Source: Acanthosepion esculentum (taxonomy: Eukaryota; Mollusca; Cephalopoda; Sepiida; Sepiidae). Taken from it: 64,000 bases of DNA. This document shows, in pieces, positions 53,604 to 62,399 of this stretch; the stretch's first letter is position 1; every line of letters starts with the position of its first letter. The translations under genes were made by a program, and so were the position numbers. The DNA is taken from the NCBI GenBank assembly GCA_964036315.1, contig OZ038492.1:41679095-41743094 (forward strand). The letters run 5' to 3'. The notes under the pieces are model-generated. The model ran no database searches. It was not told where the DNA came from and saw nothing but the letters and a program-made list of their open reading frames with translations.

Positions 53604-53920
53604 TCAACTATCAAATTACAAGGATCCGAAAAGGAAATATCAAAATGTGGCACATGAGGACATTAATAATTCCAGTTGTAGATTGAGCCCTCACTTTGAT
53701 TGGAAAAAGCTTCCGATAGACACATGAAGAGATTCCTGTTAGCCCATGTCTTAAAGAAATACAAAAGATTGTACTCACAAATACATCTCAGACATTATGA
53801 AGAGAATTTTCTATGTTTGTGATTTTTTTTCTCTAAAGAATTCATTTCCGACCTTAAGTCTCTGGTTGTGACCCGGAAGGAAATATGTATACAAAACGAA
53901 TCAGAGATAGTAATAATAAT
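53601..53920 (+). mobile_element. LINE family D 3' end, diverged
   Basis: CAAGGATCCGAAAAGGAAAT (KDPKKEI), then KMWHMRTLIIPVVD, PVSPCLKEIQKIVLTNTSQTL, and the UTR ACCTTAAGTCTCTGGTTGTG to CAGAGATAGTAATAATAAT. It has several internal stops and a (TAA)n at its 3' end. Confidence 0.75.
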
Positions 53921-53924
53921 AATA

Positions 53925-54000
53925 CGAGGAGGTACTGAAAAGTTCTCGGTTGTCTAACAAAATAGAACTTACCCGACCCGCAACACTTTTTATTCTTTGG
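53925..54000 (+). repeat. Possible mariner/MITE end
   Basis: TACGAGGAGGTACTGAAAAG then TTCTCGG resembles the TACGAGG...GTTC starts of mariner inverted repeats. No matching second end was found nearby. Confidence 0.3.
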
Positions 54001-54044
54001 CCATTTGACTAAATTTTATGAAAGGGTTAGACCGAAAACTTTAC

Positions 54045-54315
54045 TGCACGCCCCCAGATTAAAGATATGGATCGTTACGATAAAGGCGGAAGAAAGACGG
54101 AAAATTTCTACGGAAAATAATGAGAAAAGTGAGTTTGAAAAATGTGATACTCACCGAACATCGCATAACATACTTAGTGAGCTTGAGTAACTGGATGACA
54201 GAACAGGGCTTAGAAGAAATAACAGAAAGACAACATTTATTAAGAGCTACAAAAGACTGGATGTTGTGGGAAGCCATGATCGCCTACTTTCTGAGGTGAC
54301 ACAGCACACAAAGAA
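54045..54315 (+). mobile_element. LINE family R terminal tail
   Basis: VSLKNVILTEHRITYLVSLS then NWMTEQGLEEITERQHLLRA and TKDWMLWEAMIAYFLR is the conserved RTE-like ending. Several frames are used, so it is inactive. Confidence 0.75.
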
Positions 54316-54414
54316 GAAGAAGTATTTTTACTTTGTACGTCTTTCACTATTCGCAATTGATTTTTATATTCTTTCCCTTATTCTTTTAATCATCGTGAGC
54401 ATCTCTTTATATAT

Positions 54415-54800
54415 AACGCCGGTTCTAGTCTGATAACCGATGTTAAGCAACATTAAGATTGGTCAGTATCTAGATGGGTGACCGCTTTGGAATATCAGGT
54501 GATTTAAGCTTGGAGGTGGGGTTTGTGTGATAGATAATGGATTGGAATGTTAATTCGGAGAGCGGAGTTCGTATTCAAGTGGGGTTTGTTACAGTCGCTT
54601 ATGGGCAAATGCTCTTGAGAAAGGTATGAACCTATCTCTTCTTTCCCACCAAGGATGGGTTAAACAGTAGGACAGTTTGGATCCAATGGCTTCGTTGGTA
54701 AACTGTGTACCACAGAAAGAAACGGAAACTCTTCTGCCAAGTCAATCAGGAACCAGAAAGAGACATGACCGCCAAAGCTTGCATTACGCATGGCACCTAC
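54415..54800 (+). mobile_element. 5S/tRNA composite SINE, most complete copy
   Basis: The head 54,419-54,512 keeps 5S rRNA landmarks: GTCTGATAACCGATGTTAAG, CAACATTAAGATTGGTCAG, TATCTAGATGGGTGACCGCT and GAATATCAGGTGATTTAAGC (the A-box and C-box part of the 5S internal promoter). A tRNA-like part follows: TGTGATAGATAATGGATTGG and GAGTTCGTATTCAAG (B-box). The middle (CCCACCAAGGATGGGTTAAA, GTGTACCACAGAAAGAAACG) leads to GACATGACCGCC..GCATTACGCATGGCACC. The head would supply an RNA polymerase III type 1 promoter and the middle a type 2 promoter. Confidence 0.85.
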
Positions 54801-54837
54801 AAAGAAGGTTTTGGTACTATCAACGAGGTTAAGGAAC

Positions 54838-55145
54838 GTCCATCCTGGTCAGTACCGGGATGAGTGACAGCTTGGGAATACTAGGTGCTGTAAGCTTCGA
54901 TGTCTGTGTTATGTAATGTATAACGGCTCAGAATCGAGAATCGGAGAGGCATGTTCCGATTCCAATCGTGTTCGTATTATTCACTTATGGAAAAGGCATG
55001 TTTCCACATCTTAACCCCCTCAAGTATGGGTTCAATAGTTAGATTTGTATCACTAAATCATTAACACCCAAAAATTGTTAACGTCACCAATATTTCCGGG
55101 CTTTAAATAACCTGGAAATGGTTGATAAGCCATGAAAAATAAATC
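54838..55145 (+). mobile_element. 5S/tRNA composite SINE, GATAAGC tail subtype
   Basis: The shorter 5S part (TGGTCAGTACCGGGATGAGT, GAATACTAGGTGCTGTAAGC) is followed by ATGTAATGTATAACGGCTCA and GTTCCGATTCCAATC. The tail is TTTAAATAACCTGGAAATGG then TTGATAAGCCATGAAAAATA. Together with the previous entry and the VNTR-SINE at 55,255 it forms a run of three SINEs in one orientation. Confidence 0.82.
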
Positions 55146-55254
55146 AATCATTAAATGAAAGAAGGATAATAACATTAAGCAGTTTTGCTTGAACCTGTTC
55201 GGCAGCAAAATCACAAGATATAAGTAAGTTAAAATCACACTTGACACAAATGAA

Positions 55255-55575
55255 TACGAGTCCTGGGTATGACAATAAACTACATCCGGCAGCCAGGCCT
55301 CGGATCGCGAGCTTTTGAGGTGCATGGAGCCACCTCTTAATTGCTGATGTTCCCAGGCCCACCCAGACAGGTGGTGGCAGCACCTGTTACAGTCCCATCT
55401 AAGTAGTTAACCCTAAATTGGGGTAAAAACTCTATGAAAGTATAAAAATACATTTTTATAGTAAAAATACCAGCAATAGATTTTTGTAAAAAAAATTAAT
55501 TATGCTCCCAAGAAAATTAAATTTCGCCATCAAATGACCCACATGGTGTTGATATGCCGCTAAACAGACAAGTAA
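55255..55575 (+). mobile_element. VNTR-SINE, copy 4
   Basis: The head GACAATAAACTACATCCGGC, CAGGCCTCGGATCGC, CACCTCTTAATTGCTGATGT, GGTGGCAGCACCTG is followed by only about two units (AATACATTTTTATAGTAAAA, ATACCAGCAATAG). The tail CGCCATCAAATGACCCACAT then TTGATATGCCGCTAAACAGA completes it. The low unit number compared with other copies shows array length varies. Confidence 0.82.
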
Positions 55576-55980
55576 ATACATGAATACAAATCTGAAATTG
55601 AATTGGTGACATGGTTGATGATTGAAATATGAGTTTTTAGTCTGATTCATCCTCAATGACTTTTGGAATAGAAGAAAATACTTTGCTTGAATGAATGTCA
55701 AGACTTTATATCTATTACGATGAACATATCTGAATTTTGAGAATAATGTTAACGTTATATAACTTTTCTCGTATCCATTAAGAGATGCTTTTAATTTTTG
55801 ACACGTTTACAGTTGTCAACTTTATTTCAAATTGCATTTATCAAAAATGCAATCTGCTTTTAGATATAATGTGTGCTTATTGCTTGTGTGCGTGTACTGA
55901 GACAAAGATGAAAATAAGAGTAATCAGTGCATCAGATATTTATTTAGAGCCATAAATTTACAGAATACATACATTATATA
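55576..55980. other. No recognised feature
   Basis: Nothing recognised. Confidence 0.5.
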
Positions 55981-55981
55981 C

Positions 55982-56066
<85 letters not shown>
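55981..56066. repeat. (TACA)n and (TA)n microsatellite
   Basis: Short TACA lead then about 70 bases of TA. Confidence 0.95.
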
Positions 56067-56068
<2 letters not shown>

Positions 56069-56337
56069 GCTTTGGAATTAAACAACACACCCAGTGCACC
56101 GATATGTCAGAGAAACCTACATAATTTTATTCTAGAAGATGCTTGAATCTTAGAAAAAAATTAAAATAATTACCGCAGGCGAAGATAGGTTGTAAATAAA
56201 GAAAAGGACGAAAGCAAAGAAATCCTCTGCGATTGATATAAGACCTGACCTCTTCAGTATATCACAAATTATTACTACGAAACTGCAGTTGAAATTAGGC
56301 GGGGCTCGGAAAATTATAAAACAAATATGACACTAAG

Positions 56338-56650
56338 AAAAAAAACATCTCATCGAAAACAATGATACAGTCTAAGGAAAAAGAAACAACTCATCGAAAA
56401 CAATGACACAGTCAAACAAAAAACATCTCATCGAAAACACTGCTACAGTTCAAGAAACATGCCAACTCATCGAAAACAATGATACAGTAAAGTAAAAACC
56501 ATCTCATCGAAAACAGTGATTCATCCAAGGAAAAAACATCTTATCTGAAACAATGATACAGGTAAAGTAAAAAACAAAGAAAACATTTCATGAAAATCAA
56601 TGATACAGTTAAAGGAAAAAATACCATCCCGTCTAAAACAATGACAGAGT
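56338..56650. repeat. ~39-bp minisatellite, about 8 copies
   Basis: CATCTCATCGAAAACAATGA, TACAGT and an A-rich spacer recur; CATCGAAAAC occurs at 56,351, 56,392, 56,429, 56,468 and 56,505 (periods 37-41), with diverged units to 56,650. Confidence 0.88.
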
Positions 56651-57155
56651 TTAATTTTTAAAAATCCTGCTTTCGTATGACTAACATGAATCCCTTTATC
56701 TTTTGCAGCTGCAGAATTCGTTGAAATAAAATTGATACTAATGCAGAAGAGGGATTTATGAAGAGCCATTTAACTTAGACCCTAAAGAGGCGTTTCTATT
56801 TTTATAAATCAGAACAAACAATTATATCATTTTTAAATAAATTTTAAATATCAAATAGTGGATAGTCATTATCTCCGGCGTTTTGAATTTCACTGAAATA
56901 AAGAATATATTAGACGTTAATCTTCGTCATAATTCGTCAGAAAATTCAGACGAAAATAATCCGTTAAGGGGTTAATCCTCTCAAACGATTAATATGCTGA
57001 GACATAATAGAAATATGTGGGGTTCTTGCGCATTTTGCCTATTATCTTTGATTATCTGTAATCTATTATAAGATATGACATGAACAATTTTGCGCATGGC
57101 ATCATATTTCAGGAGTCGTTAAGCACAAAACATTTCCATGACCTAAATTTAATAT
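56651..57155. other. No recognised feature
   Basis: AT-rich; nothing recognised. Confidence 0.5.
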
Positions 57156-57164
57156 GACAAGAGA

Positions 57165-57300
57165 GATACAGTATTTACATTAGTCGGATCTATTGTCCTC
57201 ATCTTTGTCGCCATATTTGTCACAACGTTTCGGCCGTTGTACGCTCCGGCCTTCTTCAGGTGGTTGGAATTTCGAACCGAACCCTTTATTTCGATATGAG
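57165..57300 (-). mobile_element. Penelope-like terminal sequence with hammerhead-like motif
   Basis: The minus strand reads ACCTGAAGAAGGCCGGAGCG then TACAACGGCCGAAACGTTG. GGCCG pairs with CGGCC between CTGAAGA and GAAAC, near the layout of a hammerhead core but with one extra base before the stem and no recognisable stem III/cleavage site. It is followed by AATAGATCCGACTAATGTAA, as at 50,080-50,165. Such motifs occur at the ends of Penelope-like retroelements; the assignment is inference. Confidence 0.5.
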
Positions 57301-57352
57301 GGGTAGACTGTTCTAGTTCCACGAGCCATGTTTGATGGATGTCAGTTATCAG

Positions 57353-57643
57353 TTATCTCCTGGTAATTTTCCCTCTGAAAGTTCTCCACTGCCTGAACCG
57401 GGTATTGAACTCATACTCCTTGGGTCTGTCACTGGATCTAACCTGGCTGTTTTTAAACTTATTCACCGTTCTCTGGATGGTTCTTGAATGAATATTGAAG
57501 ATGAAAGACGGACTATGAATGTTGGTAGCATTACTGAAGGCCTGAATGATTATTTTCATTTCACCATTGCTCAGTTGGGAAGATATAGTGGCGCTGACAT
57601 AAAAAAAAATGTAATCTGTTCTCTTTTTAGCTGAATAACTCAA
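57353..57643 (-). CDS. Unassigned 96-codon frame next to Penelope-like end
   Basis: The minus-strand frame starts MSYSAKKRTDYIFFYVSATI and ends RQWRTFRGKITRR. Composition is ordinary and Arg/Lys-rich at the end. It reads toward the Penelope-like terminus at 57,165-57,300 on the same strand, so it may be a C-terminal remnant of that element. No GIY-YIG endonuclease motif is visible. Confidence 0.3.
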   Translation of the reverse strand: MSYSAKKRTDYIFFYVSATISSQLSNGEMKIIIQAFSNATNIHSPSFIFNIHSRTIQRTVNKFKNSQVRSSDRPKEYEFNTRFRQWRTFRGKITRR

Positions 57644-57804
57644 AGGGCTTATCTGTGATTCTTACGACAAATGGTGTCAAGATGGATAAACATCTGAAAA
57701 CCTGGAAAAATATACTCAATTAGACTAGTGATTTAGTTAGATATTAAAATTTTGTGGGATGGACAATTATCCCAAGTTGTTGCTCGATTTTGACTATTTT
57801 TATG

Positions 57805-58095
57805 TTACACCCGGCATATAGCAGTGAATGCTAGACAATTTCCCCCCAGATGAAGAAGTGATTTGATGTATCAGTGGCGAAGTTCTACAGAAAGATGGCG
57901 AAAAAACCATTGTCATTTCATGCAAATAAGGAGAACGTTTCAAGAAAAATTTGAACAAAAAGCAGACTTGTACGTAAAATTAAGGAGATACAATTGGAAA
58001 TTCCAGAACACATTAAAAGGAAAGACGGCTTGAAAAATTTGAGTCGTACAGGTTATATTAAAAAGAAAAGGAGTCCAACGGGCCGAAAAGAAAAT
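57805..58095 (+). mobile_element. LINE family R tail fragment
   Basis: AATGCTAGACAATTTCCCCC, CAGATGAAGAAGTGATTTG, AGTTCTACAGAAAGATGGCG and TTTCATGCAAATAAGGAGAA follow the W.IS..MKK.LEA..WFYRRM..SHANKE order. Confidence 0.6.
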
Positions 58096-58500
58096 ATATA
58101 TCTGTCGCTTTAATCCTCCTCTTAGTCTGAGAGGAAATTACGCAGTTCACTGCTGTGTAGGAGAATTGGAATCATCCGGTGCCTCAGCAGATTTTGTCTT
58201 TGTCTTGCGGGACATTCTCCTATCTTGGAATTGTTCGCTTACATTCGCGATATCTATGCATATTGCATTACATTTTACCTTGTCCGTTACTACACTAAAC
58301 GGTTAAATTTCTGTACTTGCTTGAATTTAACGTCCACAATTCATATCTCCCTTGCATTTGTTTTAATTATTTTAAGACAAACAAGAGAATAAAACCAATA
58401 AGTTTAAGGGGTTACTGTGTTTGAAAAAATATGACAAAATGATTATTAACGAATGAGAACAACAGCGGAACAGGAACTAGGAACTAAGACGACAGAAGAT
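58096..58500. other. No recognised feature
   Basis: Slightly GC-richer segment at 58,100-58,210, unassigned. Confidence 0.5.
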
Positions 58501-58504
58501 AACG

Positions 58505-58852
58505 ATTGTTATTGCATTTAATTTTTCTGAAAATCAAAGGTAACTGAAAAACAAGAATCCAGAAGAGAATTCCACAAGCGAGAAGTGCGATAGATGTCAC
58601 TATTGTCACCAATCTATTACTGCGCTTAAATTCATAGTCTAGGTAGCATAATAAAACAATTACTATGAAAATATTTATAGAAAAGGCGCAGGGAAATTAC
58701 ATTACGGTGATGGGAAATTGATTAAAGCAAGGATGACAGATCAGGACCAATAGCATTGCAGATTCATCTTTGGATTTTATCATGAATCTATAAATATATA
58801 GAAGGAGCACGAGTCTATATTCAAAGTATGGTCGAACCGTAAATTGTTTTAT
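58505..58852 (-). mobile_element. LINE family J, left part, split by SINE
   Basis: The minus strand holds RTSRLWNSLLDSCF-like sequence near 58,555-58,590, FYKYFHSNCFIML near 58,640-58,690, and the thumb region near 58,740-58,800 (complement of TTCATCTTTGGATTTTATCA). Decayed. Confidence 0.65.
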
Positions 58853-58859
58853 TGATTGA

Positions 58860-59165
58860 TTCATTTTCTATTGCTTATCAAACTTTTACTAGTTATTTAA
58901 AAACCAGCTCCCATTTCTAGATTGTAAGATGTTTTTTTTTAGATAATAAAGTGTTACTGGTACAAATTCTACTAATTAACCCGTAGGTGAAGGGAGGAAA
59001 GGGTATTTGCACTTAAGTGAATATAACGAACCCATCGGGAATTGAAACTCGGCTCTTTGTTTAACAATTCCTAGCCATTATCCAATTCACCTACACACCC
59101 AAACGCACAGCACCTGGTATTTTGAAACGGTCACCCGTCTCGGTACTGACCAGTCCTGTTGATGC
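58860..59165 (-). mobile_element. 5S/tRNA composite SINE, GATAAGC tail subtype
   Basis: Minus orientation. The head at 59,108-59,163 has AGGACTGGTCAGTACCGAGA, CGGGTGACCGTTTCAAAATA and CCAGGTGCTGTGCGTT. The tRNA-like part is TGAATTGGATAATGGCTAGG, and the tail TAAATAACTAGTAAAAGTTT then GATAAGCAATAG. It separates two pieces of family J. Confidence 0.8.
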
Positions 59166-59209
59166 CACAAATGGTAGCTTATAAGTATGTAAGATAAGAT
59201 TTGGGCGAA

Positions 59210-59350
59210 TAAAAAAGTAACGAGTCCTTGCTGCCAATCTCGTATTGTGCTTAAATTCGTAAAGTCAAGTTCAAAAGACAAAGTTCATCAGAATAATTAC
59301 CATGAAAATATTTATAGAAAAGGCACAGGGAAACTACGTTATGGCGGTGT
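59210..59350 (-). mobile_element. LINE family J, right piece
   Basis: The complement contains FYKYFHGNYSDELCLLNLTL then FKHNTRLAARTRYF, matching the FYKYFHGNCS..FK..TRLASRSHPF region. This repeats part of the piece left of the SINE, so it may be a second copy and not the continuation. Confidence 0.65.
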
Positions 59351-59479
59351 GAATGTAACTACTGCCGAGATGCGAAGAACATCTTGAGTTTTCTCTTGTG
59401 TTAAGCAGGCATTTTGCCTTCTTACAGTTAATAAAATGAGGGTCGTTTTCTTTAATCAACCAGGAGTATATTTATTCAC

Positions 59480-59600
59480 GGCTCACGGATAGACGTGCGC
59501 GCATGCGCAATAAGACAGCAATATCCAATCATCGGAATGCACCTTCTGTCCAATCATATTTTCTAATCTATAAAATGTGTTCATTTTGCGTGAAGAAAAA
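59480..59600 (+). promoter_or_regulatory. Promoter-like cluster: NRF1-type site, two CCAAT boxes, TATA
   Basis: In order: GCGCATGCGCA (59,499-59,509), a perfect match to the NRF1 palindrome; CCAATC at 59,525-59,530 and again at 59,550-59,555; and TATAAAA at 59,569-59,575. The patch is CpG-richer than its surroundings. This layout is what a polymerase II promoter would show. It might belong to an LTR or other element; no gene is recognised downstream. Confidence 0.4.
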
Positions 59601-59688
59601 CGTGTCTAACAAAATCGCAAACTGGATCGGCAGGGCGCCCCAGTGTCACTCGGAGCAGTGTCAAGTTATTTTCTTCGTCACTTTATGA
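59503..59688 (+). CDS. Unassigned 61-codon frame overlapping promoter-like patch
   Basis: The frame MRNKTAISNHRNAPSVQSYF to a stop at 59,688 overlaps the CCAAT/TATA cluster. If the TATA is used, only the region after about 59,600 would be transcribed, so this frame is probably not the product. No domain recognised. Confidence 0.15.
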   Translation: MRNKTAISNHRNAPSVQSYFLIYKMCSFCVKKNVSNKIANWIGRAPQCHSEQCQVIFFVTL

Positions 59689-59979
59689 AAACAGAACACT
59701 GACATGACACCAACTATCTTGATTTCCTGCAGAACCCACTGAGTCAACCCGTTCACTTGCCTTCTGCTTCCCAGTTTTATTTTCTTTTTCTTTTACCACT
59801 TCTCAACCCCGACCGCATGTTTCTTAGACTATGAATATTTTTCTGTCAGGCTGCGTGACGTTACTAATCACTTCTACATCATGGTGGGATTCGAACGACG
59901 TTGATCGATCAAGACACGCGTATAAAAATAACAATTTATGGCATGATGCTAACTGTATAAACGCCTGCCTGGTCACTCC

Positions 59980-59980
59980 C

Positions 59981-60037
<57 letters not shown>

Positions 60038-60144
60038 ATTCAATTCACATCTATCTATCGAATTCTATTCACATCTCTGATTCTCTCTCTCCCACTCTCT
60101 CTCTCTCTAATTCAATTCACATCTATCTATCGAATTCAGTTCAC

Positions 60145-60191
<47 letters not shown>

Positions 60192-60225
60192 GAAGTCAGT
60201 TCACATCTATCTAGCTAGCGAGCTA
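59980..60225. repeat. (CTAT)n arrays with interspersed 29-bp-like units
   Basis: CTAT at 59,982-60,037 and 60,140-60,190. Between and after them AATTCAATTCACATCTATCT / CGAATTC units recur, with a (CT)n patch near 60,085-60,108. Confidence 0.93.
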
Positions 60226-60419
60226 TCCATTTATATCATAAATCTGAATTAAAAAAAATATCACTTTACTATTTCCCCACACCCAGTGATTCCTACAGTT
60301 ATTAAAATAATAGCAGTAATTATCACGTTATAGGATTAAACAAACACACATACACACATGTACACACGCATAAAGACACACACTCGAAACGTATATATGC
60401 ATGACAAAGTGTAAAGAAA

Positions 60420-60445
60420 ATTTCCTTTAGGACTTCATCGAAATA
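60420..60445 (-). repeat. CGATGAAGTCCTAAAGGA motif, copy 1
   Basis: The minus strand reads TTTCGATGAAGTCCTAAAGG. Shares GATGAAGTCCTAAAGGA with the motifs at 60,550 and 60,758. Short stem GTCC..GGA(C). Confidence 0.5.
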
Positions 60446-60549
60446 AATGATGTTTACGTTGAAGTGATAATACAAGTGCATAAACATTCAGTTTCCCCCC
60501 TCTTTTTCATGCCTATGTGCAATTATATCAATGTAAAAATCATTTCACT

Positions 60550-60579
60550 CTGATAATGTCCTAAAGTACGAAATGCGTT
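60550..60579 (+). repeat. Hammerhead-core-like motif, copy 2
   Basis: CTGATAATGTCCTAAAGTAC then GAAATGCGTT. It resembles CTGATGA-stem-GAAAC but has substitutions in both core strands, so it is not catalytically plausible as it stands. Confidence 0.45.
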
Positions 60580-60601
60580 ACACGAAAATGTTTTCCCATT
60601 G

Positions 60602-60603
<2 letters not shown>

Positions 60604-60684
<81 letters not shown>
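60604..60684. repeat. (TA)n then (TG)n microsatellite
   Basis: TA run of about 67 bases then TG repeats. Confidence 0.95.
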
Positions 60685-60685
<1 letters not shown>

Positions 60686-60757
60686 ATTCTGCTTAGAACA
60701 ATATTGGAGAAAAAATTATGACAGATTGAGAAAAGTTTTCTTGTGATGCATTATTTT

Positions 60758-60790
60758 GTCCGATGAAGTCCTTTAGGATCTCTTCGGACT
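60758..60790 (+). repeat. GATGAAGTCC motif, copy 3, hairpin
   Basis: GTCCGATGAAGTCCTTTAGG then ATCTCTTCGGAC. GTCCGA..GAAG pairs with CTTCGGAC, giving a closed hairpin around TCCTTTAGGAT. Confidence 0.55.
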
Positions 60791-61590
60791 ATGTTTTTTT
60801 ATGTTCGTCCGCACGAATGAGAGATTGCCGGGAATATTTAATTTAATTGATTTTCTTAAATCTACCCTATTTCATTTAGTTTCTTTTTCTTCTCGTTGTC
60901 ATCTTTTGTCTTTATTAGATACCCCACACTGTGATAATAGAAGATCTTCCGGGAATGGTGAAATGTTGTAAGAGCCAGAGCGCAAATTTACTGCACTCTT
61001 TGACATTGTGGACATTTACGTCGTCGTGAATTATTTTATACTTTCATCATGGTAGCGTTTTTTATGTCAAAGTTGTTTTCGGTCTTCTTAAGGTGGGCAA
61101 CAACACATTTAATGTATTGTGTTGCAAAATGTACCAATTGTGTTCATATAATGTCTTATGTAGGTTCCTTGAGGTTTCTCTTATATAATTTTTTTACTCC
61201 AGGCGATAACGCAAATTCATCCTTCAATTTTTAACTTATTTTGTTTGATTACTATTGACGATGTTTTTCATTGTTTCAGATGCAGAACTAACAAATTTTA
61301 TGTTGCGTTTAGATAAATTCTTTTAAATTGTAGATGTGATAGTGGTAGTTGGTGGCCAGTTAATTTTTCGGATTCATTCGGTTTGTCAGGAGAGACCGCT
61401 TTTTTATTTTGGAATACTTTGTGAGCCTTTTATTTCGAACTGAATATAAAATAATCAGGGTACTGAAGAAGCTTCAAATAGTTTTCAATGAAGTTCTCTT
61501 CATGTAAATATTGAGGGCTGCAAATTCTGAGTGCTTTTTATAAACACTCAGAATATGCCGAATTATTTTGAAAATGTCGTACCTTAACAA
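60791..61590. other. No recognised feature
   Basis: AT-rich; a 61-codon frame at 61,049-61,234 has no recognised domain. Confidence 0.5.
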
Positions 61591-61592
61591 TA

Positions 61593-61880
61593 TCTAAGTG
61601 GGTGTCCGGTTGGAAATACCAGGGTGCTGTAATCTTCTATATGCGAGTGGTGTAATAGATAATGACTCGGAATTTGAAATCAGAGAGTCGATTTCCAGTT
61701 CCAGTTGGGTTTGTTATATGCACTTACGCGCAAATATTCTTGGGACAAAGTTATCTACGTCTTACCCACCTATTTATAGATTACTTAGTAGAACATGTAC
61801 CTGCAAGACATTATAATCACAAAAACGCGACTCTCAGTCCAAAAATAGTTTCGGGCTTTAAAGTTTTTAATAGTTAGACG
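61593..61880 (+). mobile_element. 5S/tRNA composite SINE, diverged
   Basis: ATATCTAAGTGGGTGTCCGG then GGAAATACCAGGGTGCTGTA is the 5S-like part. GTGGTGTAATAGATAATGAC and CAGTTCCAGTTGG follow as the tRNA-like part. Then come TTATATGCACTTACGCGCAA and the tail start TTTCGGGCTTTAAAG. Confidence 0.78.
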
Positions 61881-61888
61881 TAATTTTA

Positions 61889-61892
<4 letters not shown>

Positions 61893-61924
<32 letters not shown>
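61893..61924. repeat. (TA)n microsatellite
   Basis: Pure TA. A CA/TA compound run follows at 62,067-62,122. Confidence 0.94.
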
Positions 61925-61928
<4 letters not shown>

Positions 61929-62077
61929 ACATGGATATTTATGTAAACAAGAATATATACTAAATACAGCTCTTAAAAATAATGTTGGCTAATAAAAAAT
62001 ATACTTTTTCCTCAGAAATTTTGCCTATAAATTTATACCCGCACGCATACAAACAAACCAATAAACACACACACACA

Positions 62078-62127
<50 letters not shown>

Positions 62128-62399
62128 TAAAAATATGCATATTTGGGCAGCATATTTTCATTCAAACATGTTATGAATGTAACAACAAATTTATCAAATG
62201 TTTATAGCAGCAAAGTTTTATATAAAATACTAAATGAAAATACTATAACAAAAAAAATCTTATTAATTTTTACATATTAAAATAAAAATTACAAATTTAC
62301 CCCCTACCCTTGCTTATTCGAATTTCGAACGCTGTAAATGAACAGGCAAAAGGTATTTTGAATATACGGAGCTAAAGTATACGCCTCCATAGATACTTA

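Noticed and set aside
54419..54512. 5S rRNA gene
   Set aside because: Only the internal part of 5S is present, it is diverged, and it is fused to a tRNA-like segment; copies elsewhere share the fusion, so it is a SINE head.
57225..57270. Active hammerhead ribozyme
   Set aside because: An extra base precedes stem II and I see no stem III with a UH cleavage site; reported only as a hammerhead-like motif.
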